From the NCBI GenBank assembly GCA_030272585.1, contig BSYQ01000012.1:930001-994000 (forward strand): a stretch of DNA of 64,000 nt, in the 5' to 3' direction. A program made the position numbers and the translations under genes. Of this stretch, positions 42,901 through 54,900 are shown piece after piece. This DNA is from Bryopsis sp. KO-2023. Its lineage: Eukaryota > Chlorophyta > Ulvophyceae > Bryopsidales > Bryopsidaceae. The first letter of the stretch is position 1. Each line of letters starts with the position of its first letter. Below the pieces are notes generated by a model. The model was not told the origin of the DNA and made no database searches. It saw only the letters and a program-made list of their open reading frames with translations.

Positions 42901-45900
42901 AAAATTTCTCCAGCCAAGTTCAGAATCCCAGCTAGCTTCTAGTTTATAGACGAGATGTAGCTATTCCAATTCTACATCCCTACCTATCGATATACGATTT
43001 TCTCCACGTCACGAAATCACCGACAATAAAAATTCAGTTCCTTCTCAAAACATCAATCGCACGCCGTACACGGCCTGCCTGGCATGTCCACTTCACTTCC
43101 ATAAAGATCAATCGCACGCCGTACACAATCTGCCTGGCATGTATTCTCATTTCAGCCGCACGCCGCACACGGCCTGCCTGGCATGTACACTTCACTTCGA
43201 AGTTTGGACTATGTCCTTTAAAGTAGACTTCATTAGGTCTACCCAGCCCATAACTCCTCGCTCACAAAAACAAATCTGATGTGCCTGCAGAACACATCAT
43301 GCAGGTCAGGTGTGGCCCCACATGACCACACACCCCCTGCCTCCGAGAGCTGAGCAGTCGTGGCTACACTCGGCCCAACAACCCCCTCAAGCTCAGAATC
43401 CTCCTCCAAAAATTCTGCAAGTCAGTACTCCCCGCACTGCACCTCAGAACTTTTCCTTGAAAATCTGCAGATGCTGCGACTCCCCGCCCAGCATCTACCA
43501 ACTCACAGTCTGCAGGTCCCACGCGTCGCCTAGTGGGTACCTCCTGCAACACTGCTCACCTTCTCCTCAAGGTCTCCAGAATTCCCTGCACCAGTGTCCT
43601 TGCCCGGACCACCACCTGCAGAAATTCCATCCACCAGACTTACACACTTCTCCGTAGTTGCGGCTGCACCGGCACTCCAACTTCGGAATGGACTCCGCGC
43701 CCATAGGCTACCCTCCCCTGAGGTAACACCCTGTGTGAGTGGCTACGCCGGCCTTCTCACACTCCACTTCTGTCCTCCTTCGCCTCTTTTCTCACTCCTG
43801 CAAGTCCTCCCTGGACTTCCATCCCCGCGAAAACTTGGGGCTGAGCAACTTTCTTGAGGGATGCTGATCTTAGCTTCCCCGCTCAGTTGTCCTACATGAG
43901 TGTATGCTTCCCATGGCACTCCACTCATGCACCATCTCCTCAGATGTAGCTACACATGGCTTTTCATCTGCAAGAGATATCTGCAAGTCTTGCTCTCCTT
44001 TTCTCACTTCACAACCCATAAGCACCACCTGGTGCTATCACCTTAAACTCTTTCCTTTGTTTTCTCTTTTCAACTTGTACTCTTCTCCTAAAAACTCCTG
44101 ACTATAATGTGGCTGCAAAAAGAATATAAAATCTGCCACATTTACTTCCTTTCTTTTCCTCCTATTTTACTCTAAAAAATCAGCAAAATACTGAGTGCAC
44201 CTTTTCCTTTTGTCTCAACAAACCACTTGGTATATTATGGCAGTCCAAACACAAAAATCTGCCACAGTTTCTTTGTGTAAAGAATGCCTGAAAACTTCAG
44301 GTGACTCCAGCATATCACATATACTTTCTGCTTCCAACAGGATAGAAACTCTACCAAAACAACTGTCAGAAATATACTCCCTTTGAAAATCAGCAACCAC
44401 TCTTTATCCAAATGAAAAAGGAAGAACAGAACTATACCAAACAAGCAAAGAATACTTCTCTTTTGTTCAGCCATCTGCCCTATAGACTTCTGCACTTTTT
44501 CTCTGCCTCAAGAGTACTACTGCTGATTCAATAACTGTCCTGAAATTTTCTGGAAACCTGAATAAACTTCCAGAATGAGATATATCCTGAAAATCTATTT
44601 TCCAACACCTCAAAGACAAATAACCAAGAGTGTAACCAGAAATTCCTTTTCTCTAAGACCAAGCTTCTTCAACCAACTCTGCTACCACCAAAGTCTTGTT
44701 GAAATAAAAACCTAAGTACTGAGAAAATGCTGCCATCTACCAATGAAAATACCCTCCTAATCAATGGGTAGGATGTGGCTGCTTTATCACTTCATCCTCC
44801 CCATCTGATTACTTTTCTCTTTGAAAGACAATCTGTATTTTCAAACAGCTTAATTTCCAGAATTCCCTAGACTACCTTTGAAAATTCAGTCTCTAACAAT
44901 ACTACCACAATTGAGTATTGTTCCCTTCCAGAAAATTCTCTAATAACCAGCAACTGTTTTCTGCTCAATAAGGGGACATCCTTCAATAAAAATAATCTGC
45001 CCTCATATCAAAGTATCTGACTGAAATTTTTCTGCTAGCGGAAAATAGAAGATGTCCTATTTCAGAACACCCATAATAGAAGAAAAGATCAGCTACTGCT
45101 GTACCAAACATTTCTTCAATTCACCACTATCACTCAGCCTACTAAAGAAGAGTTCCATGGACCTATTGGTCCCTTCAAAAATCTACATCTTTTTCTGACC
45201 TGCCAAGCAAGGCTTCCACAGAAAAATACCTTGCCAACACACCTAATATCTGCCCTGCCAACAATGATCTGCCACTGATCTATAAAAAGACTGATATTCT
45301 GTCACTTGTCCCACCAAACAACAGGAAATAATCTGCCACTAGTCTATTATAGAACGAAAACTTCATGTCATTGACATTCTTCTGAGAATAACCTGCCACT
45401 GGTCTATTCAGAAATCAGAGCAAAATACCATAGGGTTCATCAAGAAAAAGACTAGACAACCCTTCAACAGAAACACAAACACTATACCTCCACCGATCAA
45501 TAGAAGAACTGAAAGATGCCTTAGCTTTCTGCAAGCAACTCTAAAATAAGTTCTGACCTTCAGTTCTCCTCATTTCAAGTTCAGAAACGACTCTGAAAAA
45601 TTCCCTCAAGCTATTGTGCATTCACTGAAACACCTGAAAATGTTCCCACAATCAACACAAATGTAGCAAGTGTTCTTGATGTACAAACATCCAAAATATG
45701 TATGCACAATCACATCAAAGCTGATGTGACACATGTTCTGACCTGCCACTAAAGCCAAGAATTTTTCCACTGCAACCTTCCACACTCTGAAATGATAAGT
45801 CACCACTACTGCTCAAATCCACTGAGCCAAGGATAAATCTCCACTAACAAATGCACAAATCCAAGCAAACAAGGAGGAACTCCTGATCAGAGAAATCCTA

Positions 45901-48900
45901 ACTTCTGACCAATAAAGCTGTCAAATATCACCACCAGACTTTTGAAAGAATATCAAATCTTCCCTGAAAAATCTGCCTGGTCTCAAAGACTCTTTCCAGA
46001 ATTTTCCCCACTAACTTGTGATCAATTCAAAGCCTTTCAGAACATCTCCCTCACTTCAGCCTGAAAATTTGACTGCAACTCTGAAATCCTTTATAAAGTG
46101 ATCAAACATCTTTTCCAGAATGTGTACTGCAATCAGAAGATCATAGATCACCTGATCCTGAAATCAATCTGCAGTCACTACTTCTAAAGTCACTTCAATC
46201 AACCAACGAAATGATCAGATCACTCAAATGTAACCCTGCAAGTACGTAACACTCTTGCATCTCACGTCTGCGCTCAACTTACGCTCAACCTGCGCTCAAC
46301 CTGAGTCAGTTAAGCGATGCCTGCATCAGTCGCACTCACTGCGTACACTGCAACTCTTCCTGGTCGCAGCAACTTAATGTGTGCTGCGCAATTCTCACTC
46401 TCGCAGACAACCTGCCACGTTCTGTGCAAGTCCATCAGATCCTGCACCTTGTGCTGACCTTGCACAGAGCTGCGCGTTCCTGCGTCAGCTGCGCGATCCC
46501 TGCATCAGCTGCGCGATCCCTGCATCAGCTGTTCCTTCAATCGACACGCAGTCCCAACATCGTCTGCGAACTTCCATCAAGAGCTGCACAGTTCCATAAA
46601 CACTGCGCAGTCCCTGCATCCTGCATAGGCTGCCCAGCCTGCATCTGCGCGAAATGTCCCATCGACATTGCAATCCGCTGCACGCAGCGTAACTCTGTCG
46701 TCTGCAGTGCAATTTCGCATGTGCAGCGCTTTCCTGTGGCTGCTGCGCGTCACATCATCCACTTACGCAGTGCCAACATTCGCTGCGCACTTCCAGCAAA
46801 ACCTGCGCACGTTCTGTCTGCGACGCAATCCTGCACGCGGTACATTTCCATATTCGCTGCGCAACCTTGTATCAACAGCGTAATTCCACATCTGCGGTAC
46901 AACTCTGCATCTGCGGCGCAATCCTGGATCTGCTGCGCATTCCTGGATCTGCTGCGCAGTTCTACACCTGCGACGCAATCCTCCAAATGCTGCGCCACCC
47001 AACGTCTCCTGCGACGCTGCATAGTCGTGCTGCGCTTGACAATGCTGCGCGCCTGTGTGTAAGCTGCGCTTCTACATACTCCAATGTATTGCCCTGCGCT
47101 CTACACATCATTTCTGCGAAATCTGTCTGCCGCAGTGTTCTTACACACACTGCGCCCATTCTACTCCTGACGCTGATTCAGCGACTTTCCTTCACACAGC
47201 ACACTCGAACACTCCAATAGATAACTGCAAATCTGCAAAGCACTGGCGTTTGTCTGCCTTGCAAACCTCTGCTTTGCACTGTGCTGTGTGCCTGCCAGTG
47301 TCCTGCGCCTCTGCGCCTTCTCACTGCGCGCCTGCCGCGCATACTGCTGCCTCTGCAGCCTGCCAGACTCGTTTGTGATCTTGTCACAAGCCTGCTCCGA
47401 AACCACTGTAACGACTCTGCCCCTGCAGATCGCTTTTTCCACTCAAGTCCATTGAAGACTGCGACCCTGCCGGTCTGCCAGTCTGAACTGCCGTTCTATT
47501 GAACGACCATGGGAGAGACACTTGAACCTAGCAAGGTTCAAGGGCGAGATCAGGTTCCAAACTAAGGTTACAAGAATGTCCAAGCCCCCACAACTTATAC
47601 CGTTTCTGCCAACCCTGATCCAAACTGATCCTAAGCCATAACATCAGTCTGCATCAGTATTGCAGACCATCAAACTGCCAAGTCCCTTTCAGTCCCCTTT
47701 CATTCATGCAGCTCAGTCCACTTGCAGGTTCTGAGTCTGCCATCTAAGACCTTCTAGAACTTTGTGACTGCCAGCTCTGCAGCCCACGTTCTGCAGCGCT
47801 GCCAGCACCTGCCTGTCGTCAGCAACCTGTCAGCCCGACTACTCTGCCATTTCGTCAGTCTGCCAATCTGCTGACTACCAGTCTATCAGTCTGCAGGTCT
47901 AAAGGACCTGAGCCATTCCTGCTTCTGCCGAATCATAGCAGTCAACCTGCAGCCTAATCTGTCAGCCCAATCACTGCCAGTTCTGCAAGCCTGCAGGTCT
48001 GCCTGAATCGCCTTTGATTCTGCCGAATCCTTACACTCTCTCTCTCCCGCTCTCTCGTGTCAGAACTTGTTGCAGCCTTCTAGGCTGTTGTTTCAGGCTG
48101 GCAGACTGCTTCAGAGTCGCAGTCTACAGCGCAGTCTTTACATTGGTTTCGGAGCTCAGGGCTGGCGACAAGATCGCAGCGTTCCTGAAAGGCTTCAGGA
48201 GGAAGCAAAAGAGGAGAACGAAGTTCTGGTGAAAGGTAGCGCAGGCAGGCGCAGCTTTCAAAGGAGAGGTCGCAGAAAGGTTCAGCGCAGATAGGCGCAG
48301 CTTTCAGAGAGATCCCAGAAAGGTTTGGCGCAGGCAGGCGCAGCTTTCTAAAAGGTCGAAATCGCAGTACTGCCTGAGTGCAGGTTTGAGTAGGCGCGGC
48401 GGCGCAGATCTAGAAGACGCAGGTTTTGCGCAAGGCTTCTTGGTTAGTCGGAATTAGCCGGTGTTGTAGTGGCTTTCTGCAGAAGTGTGCTGCATGAGTT
48501 TTGGGAAACCTGTGACAGTGGAGAGTAGTGGAAGTGAAGCAGAATCAGACGTAGAGACTGTTATTCAGTGTGAGGCAGGGCTGCCACCTGATCTGTTTAC
48601 TTTCTCAGGGGACTGGGTTTCAGCCCCTTTCAGGTTACCCAGACCAGTGCAGGTTTTGGGTCCGGTGAGACACCCATTGGCAGTGGTACCTCCACCTCCT
48701 CTCAGAGCGCCTCCTCACGGCCACAGGAAGGCAGAACGCAGTGGTAATATTATCAGATACTACGACTGTTCTGACCCTCAGTGTCCGATCTACAGATCGC
48801 AGAGGGCAACGCAGGAAAGGCGTGAGCGGAACAGGAGGAATGTCAGGCACAGACGAGCACCCCCAGATGGGAACGCCAGCCCCAGATCCGTTCGATCTTC

Positions 48901-51900
48901 AGGGTCTGAGGCGGGGCATGGCAGAGATGCAGGAAGAGATCCTGCACCTGAGGCAGGTCGCCGCTAATGTCAACGCGCAGATGGACGATGCAGTCCGGCA
49001 CGCAGTACGGACTAGGTTGGCCGAGCAGCATCCGCCGGCAGCTCTGGGTAAAGCAAGGGCAAAAGGCCCTGACTCCTGGTATGGTGATCCACAGGATGTT
49101 CCTCTGAACGAGTGGCAGGTTCAGTTGCAGACATATTATGATCTGACTGCAACCAGAGACAGGGAACAGCAGGTTTTGGTGGCTGCAGGCTGTTTAAGAG
49201 GTGCTGCAGGAACATGGTGGAGAAGTCGTTACGAAGAGGCAATGGCAGGCCAGAGGGCTTTGCCTACAGATCTGACCGCACTAGTCGCAGATCTCAGACG
49301 GCAGTTCGGCAAGACCAACGAGAACAAGGACTTCAGACGTGAATGGTCACGCCTGAAGCAGGGTCGAATGTCTGTCGCAGAATATGTGCACGATTTTCGC
49401 AGGCTCATGTTGCAGATCAACGACAGCAATGCTGGGGAGCAGCTGTTTCGTTTCATAGAAGGTCTGAATGATCGTTTGCGCACTAAGGTTGAAATGGAAG
49501 ATCCTGCAGATTTGGAGCGTGCAATAGCACTTGCCGCTACATGGGAAGGACCTCTGGAGATATACCGCAGAGAAGGACGCAGAGGCCGCAGTCCCAGAGG
49601 CAGGCGTGAAAGTTCACGCAGGGACAGGTCCCAAAGCAGGGGACGATCCCAGAGCAGAGGACGCTCACAGAGCAGAGGACGCTCGCAGAGCAGAGGCAGG
49701 TCTCAGAGTTTCAACCGTGGCAGATTTGACGATCGGCAGACACCGCGTTATATTCCCCAATCAGGTGACCGCATGGAGGTTGATGGCCTCCAGCGAAACC
49801 GTGTGGGTTTTGACGACGGCAAACGCCGTGACGCAAGTCGCAGCAAGAGCAGGGGACGCAGTGGCAGTCCTCGCAGACAGAGGCGAAAGTCTGGAGAAAG
49901 TTCGTCAGCAGGCAGAAGCAGAATGGACGCAGGTCGCGCTGCAGCAAATGTGCGGTGCTATAACTGCGGCAAGTTGGGCCATTTTGCTGTTGATTGTCAG
50001 GAAAACTGAGCAGGCTGGAGTCTGGAGAGACTGCCAGCCGTGGAGAAGAGAAGCAGGAGGACAGAAGTGGAGTGTGGGAAGGTCGGCGTAGCCACCCACA
50101 CAAGGTGTTACCTCAGGGGAGGGTAGCCTATGGGCGTGGAGTCCATTCTAAGGTTGATGAGCCGTGTGTAGCCGTAACCGAGGAGAAGTGTGTAAGATTC
50201 ATGGATGGGATTTCTGCAGGTGGTGGTCCATGGAGGGACACCGGTGCAGGGAATTCTGGAGGCCTTAGGGAGAAGGTGAGCAGTACTGCAAGTGGTCTGC
50301 CGAAGTTGGGGAGGCTTGCAGTTTGTTTGAAGAGTGCAATGGTAGATGCTGGGCGCGGAGTCGCAGCATCTGCAGATGTTTCAGAGAAGGATTCTGAAGG
50401 TGTAGTGCAGGAGGCACTGACACCTGCAGGGTCATGGAGTGAGATTGAGGGGGTTGATGTGCCTACGGTAGCCACAACTACTCAATTCTCAGAGACAGTA
50501 GGTGCAGGGCCAGGCGGGGCCACACCTGACCTGCATGATTTTTCAGTGCATGTTGGTGCTGCTGGTGATCTGAGGGCAGACACCGCAGACCTGTTTTCAG
50601 TGAGAGAGGAATCTGGGCTGGGCAGACCTAATGAAGTTTGCTTTAAAGGATATAGCTTGGATGAACCCCCACTTTTGAAGTTGAGAGGAGTCCATGGGGG
50701 GACTCAGGGAATGTTGAAGACCACAGGGTTTGTGGCAGATTGTTTTGCTAGAATTTTGATAGATAGTGGTGCAACCGACAATTTTGTTTCGAAAGATTGG
50801 TTGCAGGAAAACAGCATACAGACACAACACTCTGAGGCAGTTTCTGAAGTTCAGTTGGCAGATGGCAGGACTTCGGAAAAGGTAGAAAAAGAACTGCAGG
50901 CCAGTGTCAAGATGGGGAGGTTTGTGTCTGAAGAAAAGATGTATGCAGTAACACTGGGCAGATATGACCTGGTGCTGGGTATGTCTTGGTTGATCAAACA
51001 TAACCCCACCATAGATTGGCAGGAAAAGATAGTGGCTTTGCAGGGGCCTCAGGGTAGAGTCGTTAAACTTAGAATGCAAACAGGCAGATTGGAAGATTGC
51101 AGTACAGCAGATTTGGACCTCATGTCTGCACATGAGGTAGCTCGGGCAGCTCGCAAGGGCCTGCCGATGTACCTATTGAATTTACGGGAAGTAAATAATG
51201 GATGTTCAATAAATGGTTTGGAAAGTACTGATGCAGTGAGAGGCAGTGAACCAGAAACCTTGTCAGAGGAACAGAAAGAGGCAGTTGAGCTAGAAAAACA
51301 GATCAGAAAGGAGTTTCAGGATTTGTTTAAAGAGGAACTGCCGCAGGAATTGCCTCCTGACAGGGGTGTGAACCACAAGATTGAATTGGTAGAAGGGGCA
51401 GAACCAGTAAAAAAGGGGCTTTATAGAGCCAGTTTTGCAGAAAGAGAAGAATTGAAGAAGCAGTTGGCAGAGTTACTGAAGCAGGGTTTTATCAGACCTA
51501 GCAAGTCACCCTGGGGTTCACCAATTTTGTTTGTTCCTAAGAAGAACGGAAAGCTTAGGATGTGCGTAGACTTTCGGGCACTTAACAAACTAACGGTGAA
51601 GAACAGGTACCCTATCCCAAGGATAGAGGAATTGCTGGATCAGATTCAGGGAGCTCGCTGCTTCAGCAAAATTGATCTCTGCGCAGGCTACCATCAGGTG
51701 CGGTTGGACCCTGCAGACTGTGAGAAAACGGCCTTCCGCACCAGGTATGGCCTCTACGAGTACATTGTTCTTCCTTTTGGGCTGACAAATGCTCCTGCCA
51801 CCTTCATGAACACAATGAATCATGTGTTACATGATTTTCTGGATGCCTTCTGCATCGTTTACTTAGATGACATCTTGATTTTTAGCAAGAGTTGGGCAGA

Positions 51901-54900
51901 ACACAAGGTTCACTTGGAAAAGGTGATGCAGAGATTGAGGGAGCAAAAATTATATGCTTCAGCTTCCAAATGTGAAATCTGCAAGGAGCAAGTTGAGTTT
52001 CTGGGGCATGAGTTGAGTGCTGCAGGAGTACAGGTGTTGCAGAGTAAGGTGCAGGTCATCAGGGACTGGCCACCTTTGACTTCAGTGAAGGATCTCAGGT
52101 CATTTCTGGGATTGGCCAACTATTACAGAAGATTCATCAAGGATTTTTCTGCAAGAGCCAAACCACTCACTGCTCTATTGAAAAAGGAGGCAGTGTGGAA
52201 ATGGACTGAGGCAGAAGCTGCAGCAATGCAGGATGTCAAGGAGGCGTTAATGTCTGCACCAGTGCTTTTGGTGCCTGACCCAAGTCTGAGATTCGAGGTG
52301 ATCACAGATGCCTCAGACTATGCTATTGGAGCAGTCCTAACACAGGACCAGGGGCAGGGTCAGCAACCAGTGGCATATGAAAGCAGGAAACTGCAACCGG
52401 CAGAGCTCAACTATGCGACTCATGAAAAGGAGCTGTTGGCTGTGGTGCATGCTCTGAAAGTGTGGAGGCACTATTTGGATGCTCAGGAGTTCACCGTGCA
52501 CACCGATCATGCACCTCTAAAATTTTTGCACACCCAGCCTCACCTGTCACAGAGGCAAGCACGATGGATGGAGACTCTGCAATCCTTCAAGTTTGATATC
52601 AAGTACCGACCAGGCAGAGACAATGTGGTGGCAGATGCGTTGAGCAGGGCCACACATCAGGCAGAGGAACATGGTCCTCAGCTGAATGCAAGGATAAGGT
52701 TGACAGCAGATCGGGAATTTCAGCAGGCAGTGCTGGCAGCTTACAAGAAGGATCCATTGTGTTGGCAGCTGATTGGAGCACCTTCCAGACCTCCACATGT
52801 GAAATGGGATGGTCTGAAACTTTGGAGGCATGTTGGTCATTCCTGGAAATGGTGGATACCTGAAGCAGATGGGCTCAGGGAAAAGATACTGCATGCTTGC
52901 CATGAGTCTGCATTGGCAGGACATCTGGGCAGGAGGAAGACCCTGCACAGGGTTCAGCAGTATTACTTCTGGCCACTCATTTCAGGATCTGTGCAGAAGT
53001 ATGTGAGGAATTGCATTCCCTGCCAACGAAACAAGGCCTCTACTCAGAAGCCTTTGGGTAAGCTGCAGCCCTTGCCAATTCCAGATGGCAGGTGGACTAG
53101 TGTTTCATTGGACTTTGTTGGACCTTTGCCAAGGACTCAGAAGGGGTCAGATTATTTGCTGGTGGTTGTGGATCGATTCACAAAAATGATCAGACTCATT
53201 CCAACAAAGCAGACAGTTACTGCTGCAGGGGTAGCAGATTTGTTTTTCCAACATGTGGTTCGTTTCTTTGGATTGCCTCAAGAAATTGTTTCTGATCGGG
53301 ATAGTCGTTTCACTAGCAATTTTTGGAGGGCTCTTTGGAAGAAGGCAGGCACTCGGTTAGCAATGTCTAGCAGTTATCATCCTGAGACAGATGGTCAGAC
53401 TGAGCGAGCTAACAGAACAGTGCAGGAAATTCTGCGCAGTTATGTGGAACCTGCAGGCACAGACTGGGATATGCATTTGGATGCTGCAGAATTTGCATAC
53501 AATTCCAGCATAAATGCTACAACTGGGTTTTCTCCCTTCTATTTGATGAATGGACAGCAACCCAGGACTCCTGCAAGTGCTGTAGCTGCTACAGCTTGCC
53601 CTGCAGTGGATGATTGGTGGTCTACTTGGCAGACTGCATTGCAAACCTGCAGAAGGAACATTGCTTCTGCTCAGGCACGTCAACGCCAGGGGGCGGACGA
53701 AAACAGAAGGGGAGGGGGCTTTCAGCCGGGCGACAAAGTTTTTCTCGCCACAAAGGACTTACCCCTACCACAGGTGTTGAGCAGGAAATTGACTGCAAAA
53801 TACTGTGGACCTTTTGTAGTTCTGAAGAGGTTATCTGAAGTTGCAGTCAGGCTGAGGCTGCCAGGTCATTGGAAAATTCATAACACCTTCCATGTGTCCA
53901 AGCTGAAACCTGCTTTCGAAGATCAGGAGGGCAGCTTTCCTGACAGGGAGGCACCCAGGTGGCAACCTGAGCCTGAGATGGTGGCAGGCCAAGAGGAGTA
54001 TCTGGTTGACAGGATTCTGGCAGATAGGACTGTCAGGGGCAAGAAGCAGTACCTTGTCAGGTGGCAGGGTTATGATCAATCGGAGGACACCTGGGAACCT
54101 GCCAGAAACTTGCGAAACGCACCGGACAAGTTACGTGAGTTTGAGATAAGAAGCTGAAAGGACTAGATCAAGCAGAGGTGACAGGTTGATGTCTCTGACA
54201 GACTGAAGCAACCCCTGACAGAAACAGAAATAGGTGTGCAGTATACTGGAGTCGGAAACTGTCTAGCAAGTTACGTGCGCAGAGCAAGAAGAGAGAAAGA
54301 GGAGCCTATCGTTCGGAAGGAAAAAAAAAAAAAAGGAATCAACATGGATCAGCAACCAGCAAACCAGGCCGCCCTTATCGTCTCAACCCCCGCCAGCAGC
54401 AGTGAGCCAGCAGAGGCTGCCCCTGTGGTTATCCCTGCGGCAGCGGTGGAGAAAGTCGACGTGATCAAGGGGGCAGATGAGGTTGTGGCGTTTGAGGAGG
54501 CTGTGCAGGTCCTGCGGAAGAGGGCAGTCGACGTTGCGGAGTTGGAAAGGCTGAGGAGCAAGTGTCAAAAGGTGGAGCAGGAAAAGTGGAAGCTGCAAGG
54601 GTCTCTGAGTGCTGCCGAGAGTGAGCTGAAAGCGTGGCGAGAGTGGGCGAAGAAAATGCCGGTAACGCGGTTGGATTCCGAAGAGGAGTTGTCCTTCGGC
54701 TTCCTGGACACAGGGCTCCCTGAACCAGAAAAACCTGCAGCAGACCAAAAGAGTGAGATGGAGACGGCGCTGAAAGAAACGGGACGTGGCTGTTCGCTTT
54801 GCTTCAAGACGGCGAGGTCTCTTGGGGCACCAGTTCGGGAGCTTCCATGTGGGAAGCACAGGGTATGCTGCAGGGACCTCTGTGTCCAGAGACTCTGGTA

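Larger units (their letters stand above)
38353..48035 (-). mobile_element. Related LTR element nested in gypsy 5' LTR
   Basis: 9683 bp, opposite orientation, flanked by the 5-bp duplication CTCTC (38348-38352, 48036-48040). LTRs are 38353-38992 (640 bp) and 47407-48035 (629 bp), and differ by roughly 2-3 percent plus short indels. In its own sense it starts TGTAAGGATTC like the host gypsy. It shares the same primer-binding site TGGTTTCGGAGC (47405-47394) and the last 37 bp before the 3' LTR. Around 43250-43700 it matches, inverted, the start of gypsy pol. Elsewhere the 8.4-kb interior has no recognisable coding domain. It is broken in many places or a large non-autonomous derivative. Confidence 0.85.

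Noticed and set aside
46379-47062. 227-codon Ala/Cys-rich plus-strand frame
   Set aside because: Lies antisense in the CTGCGC-rich leader side of the nested LTR element. Composition bias explains the open frame.
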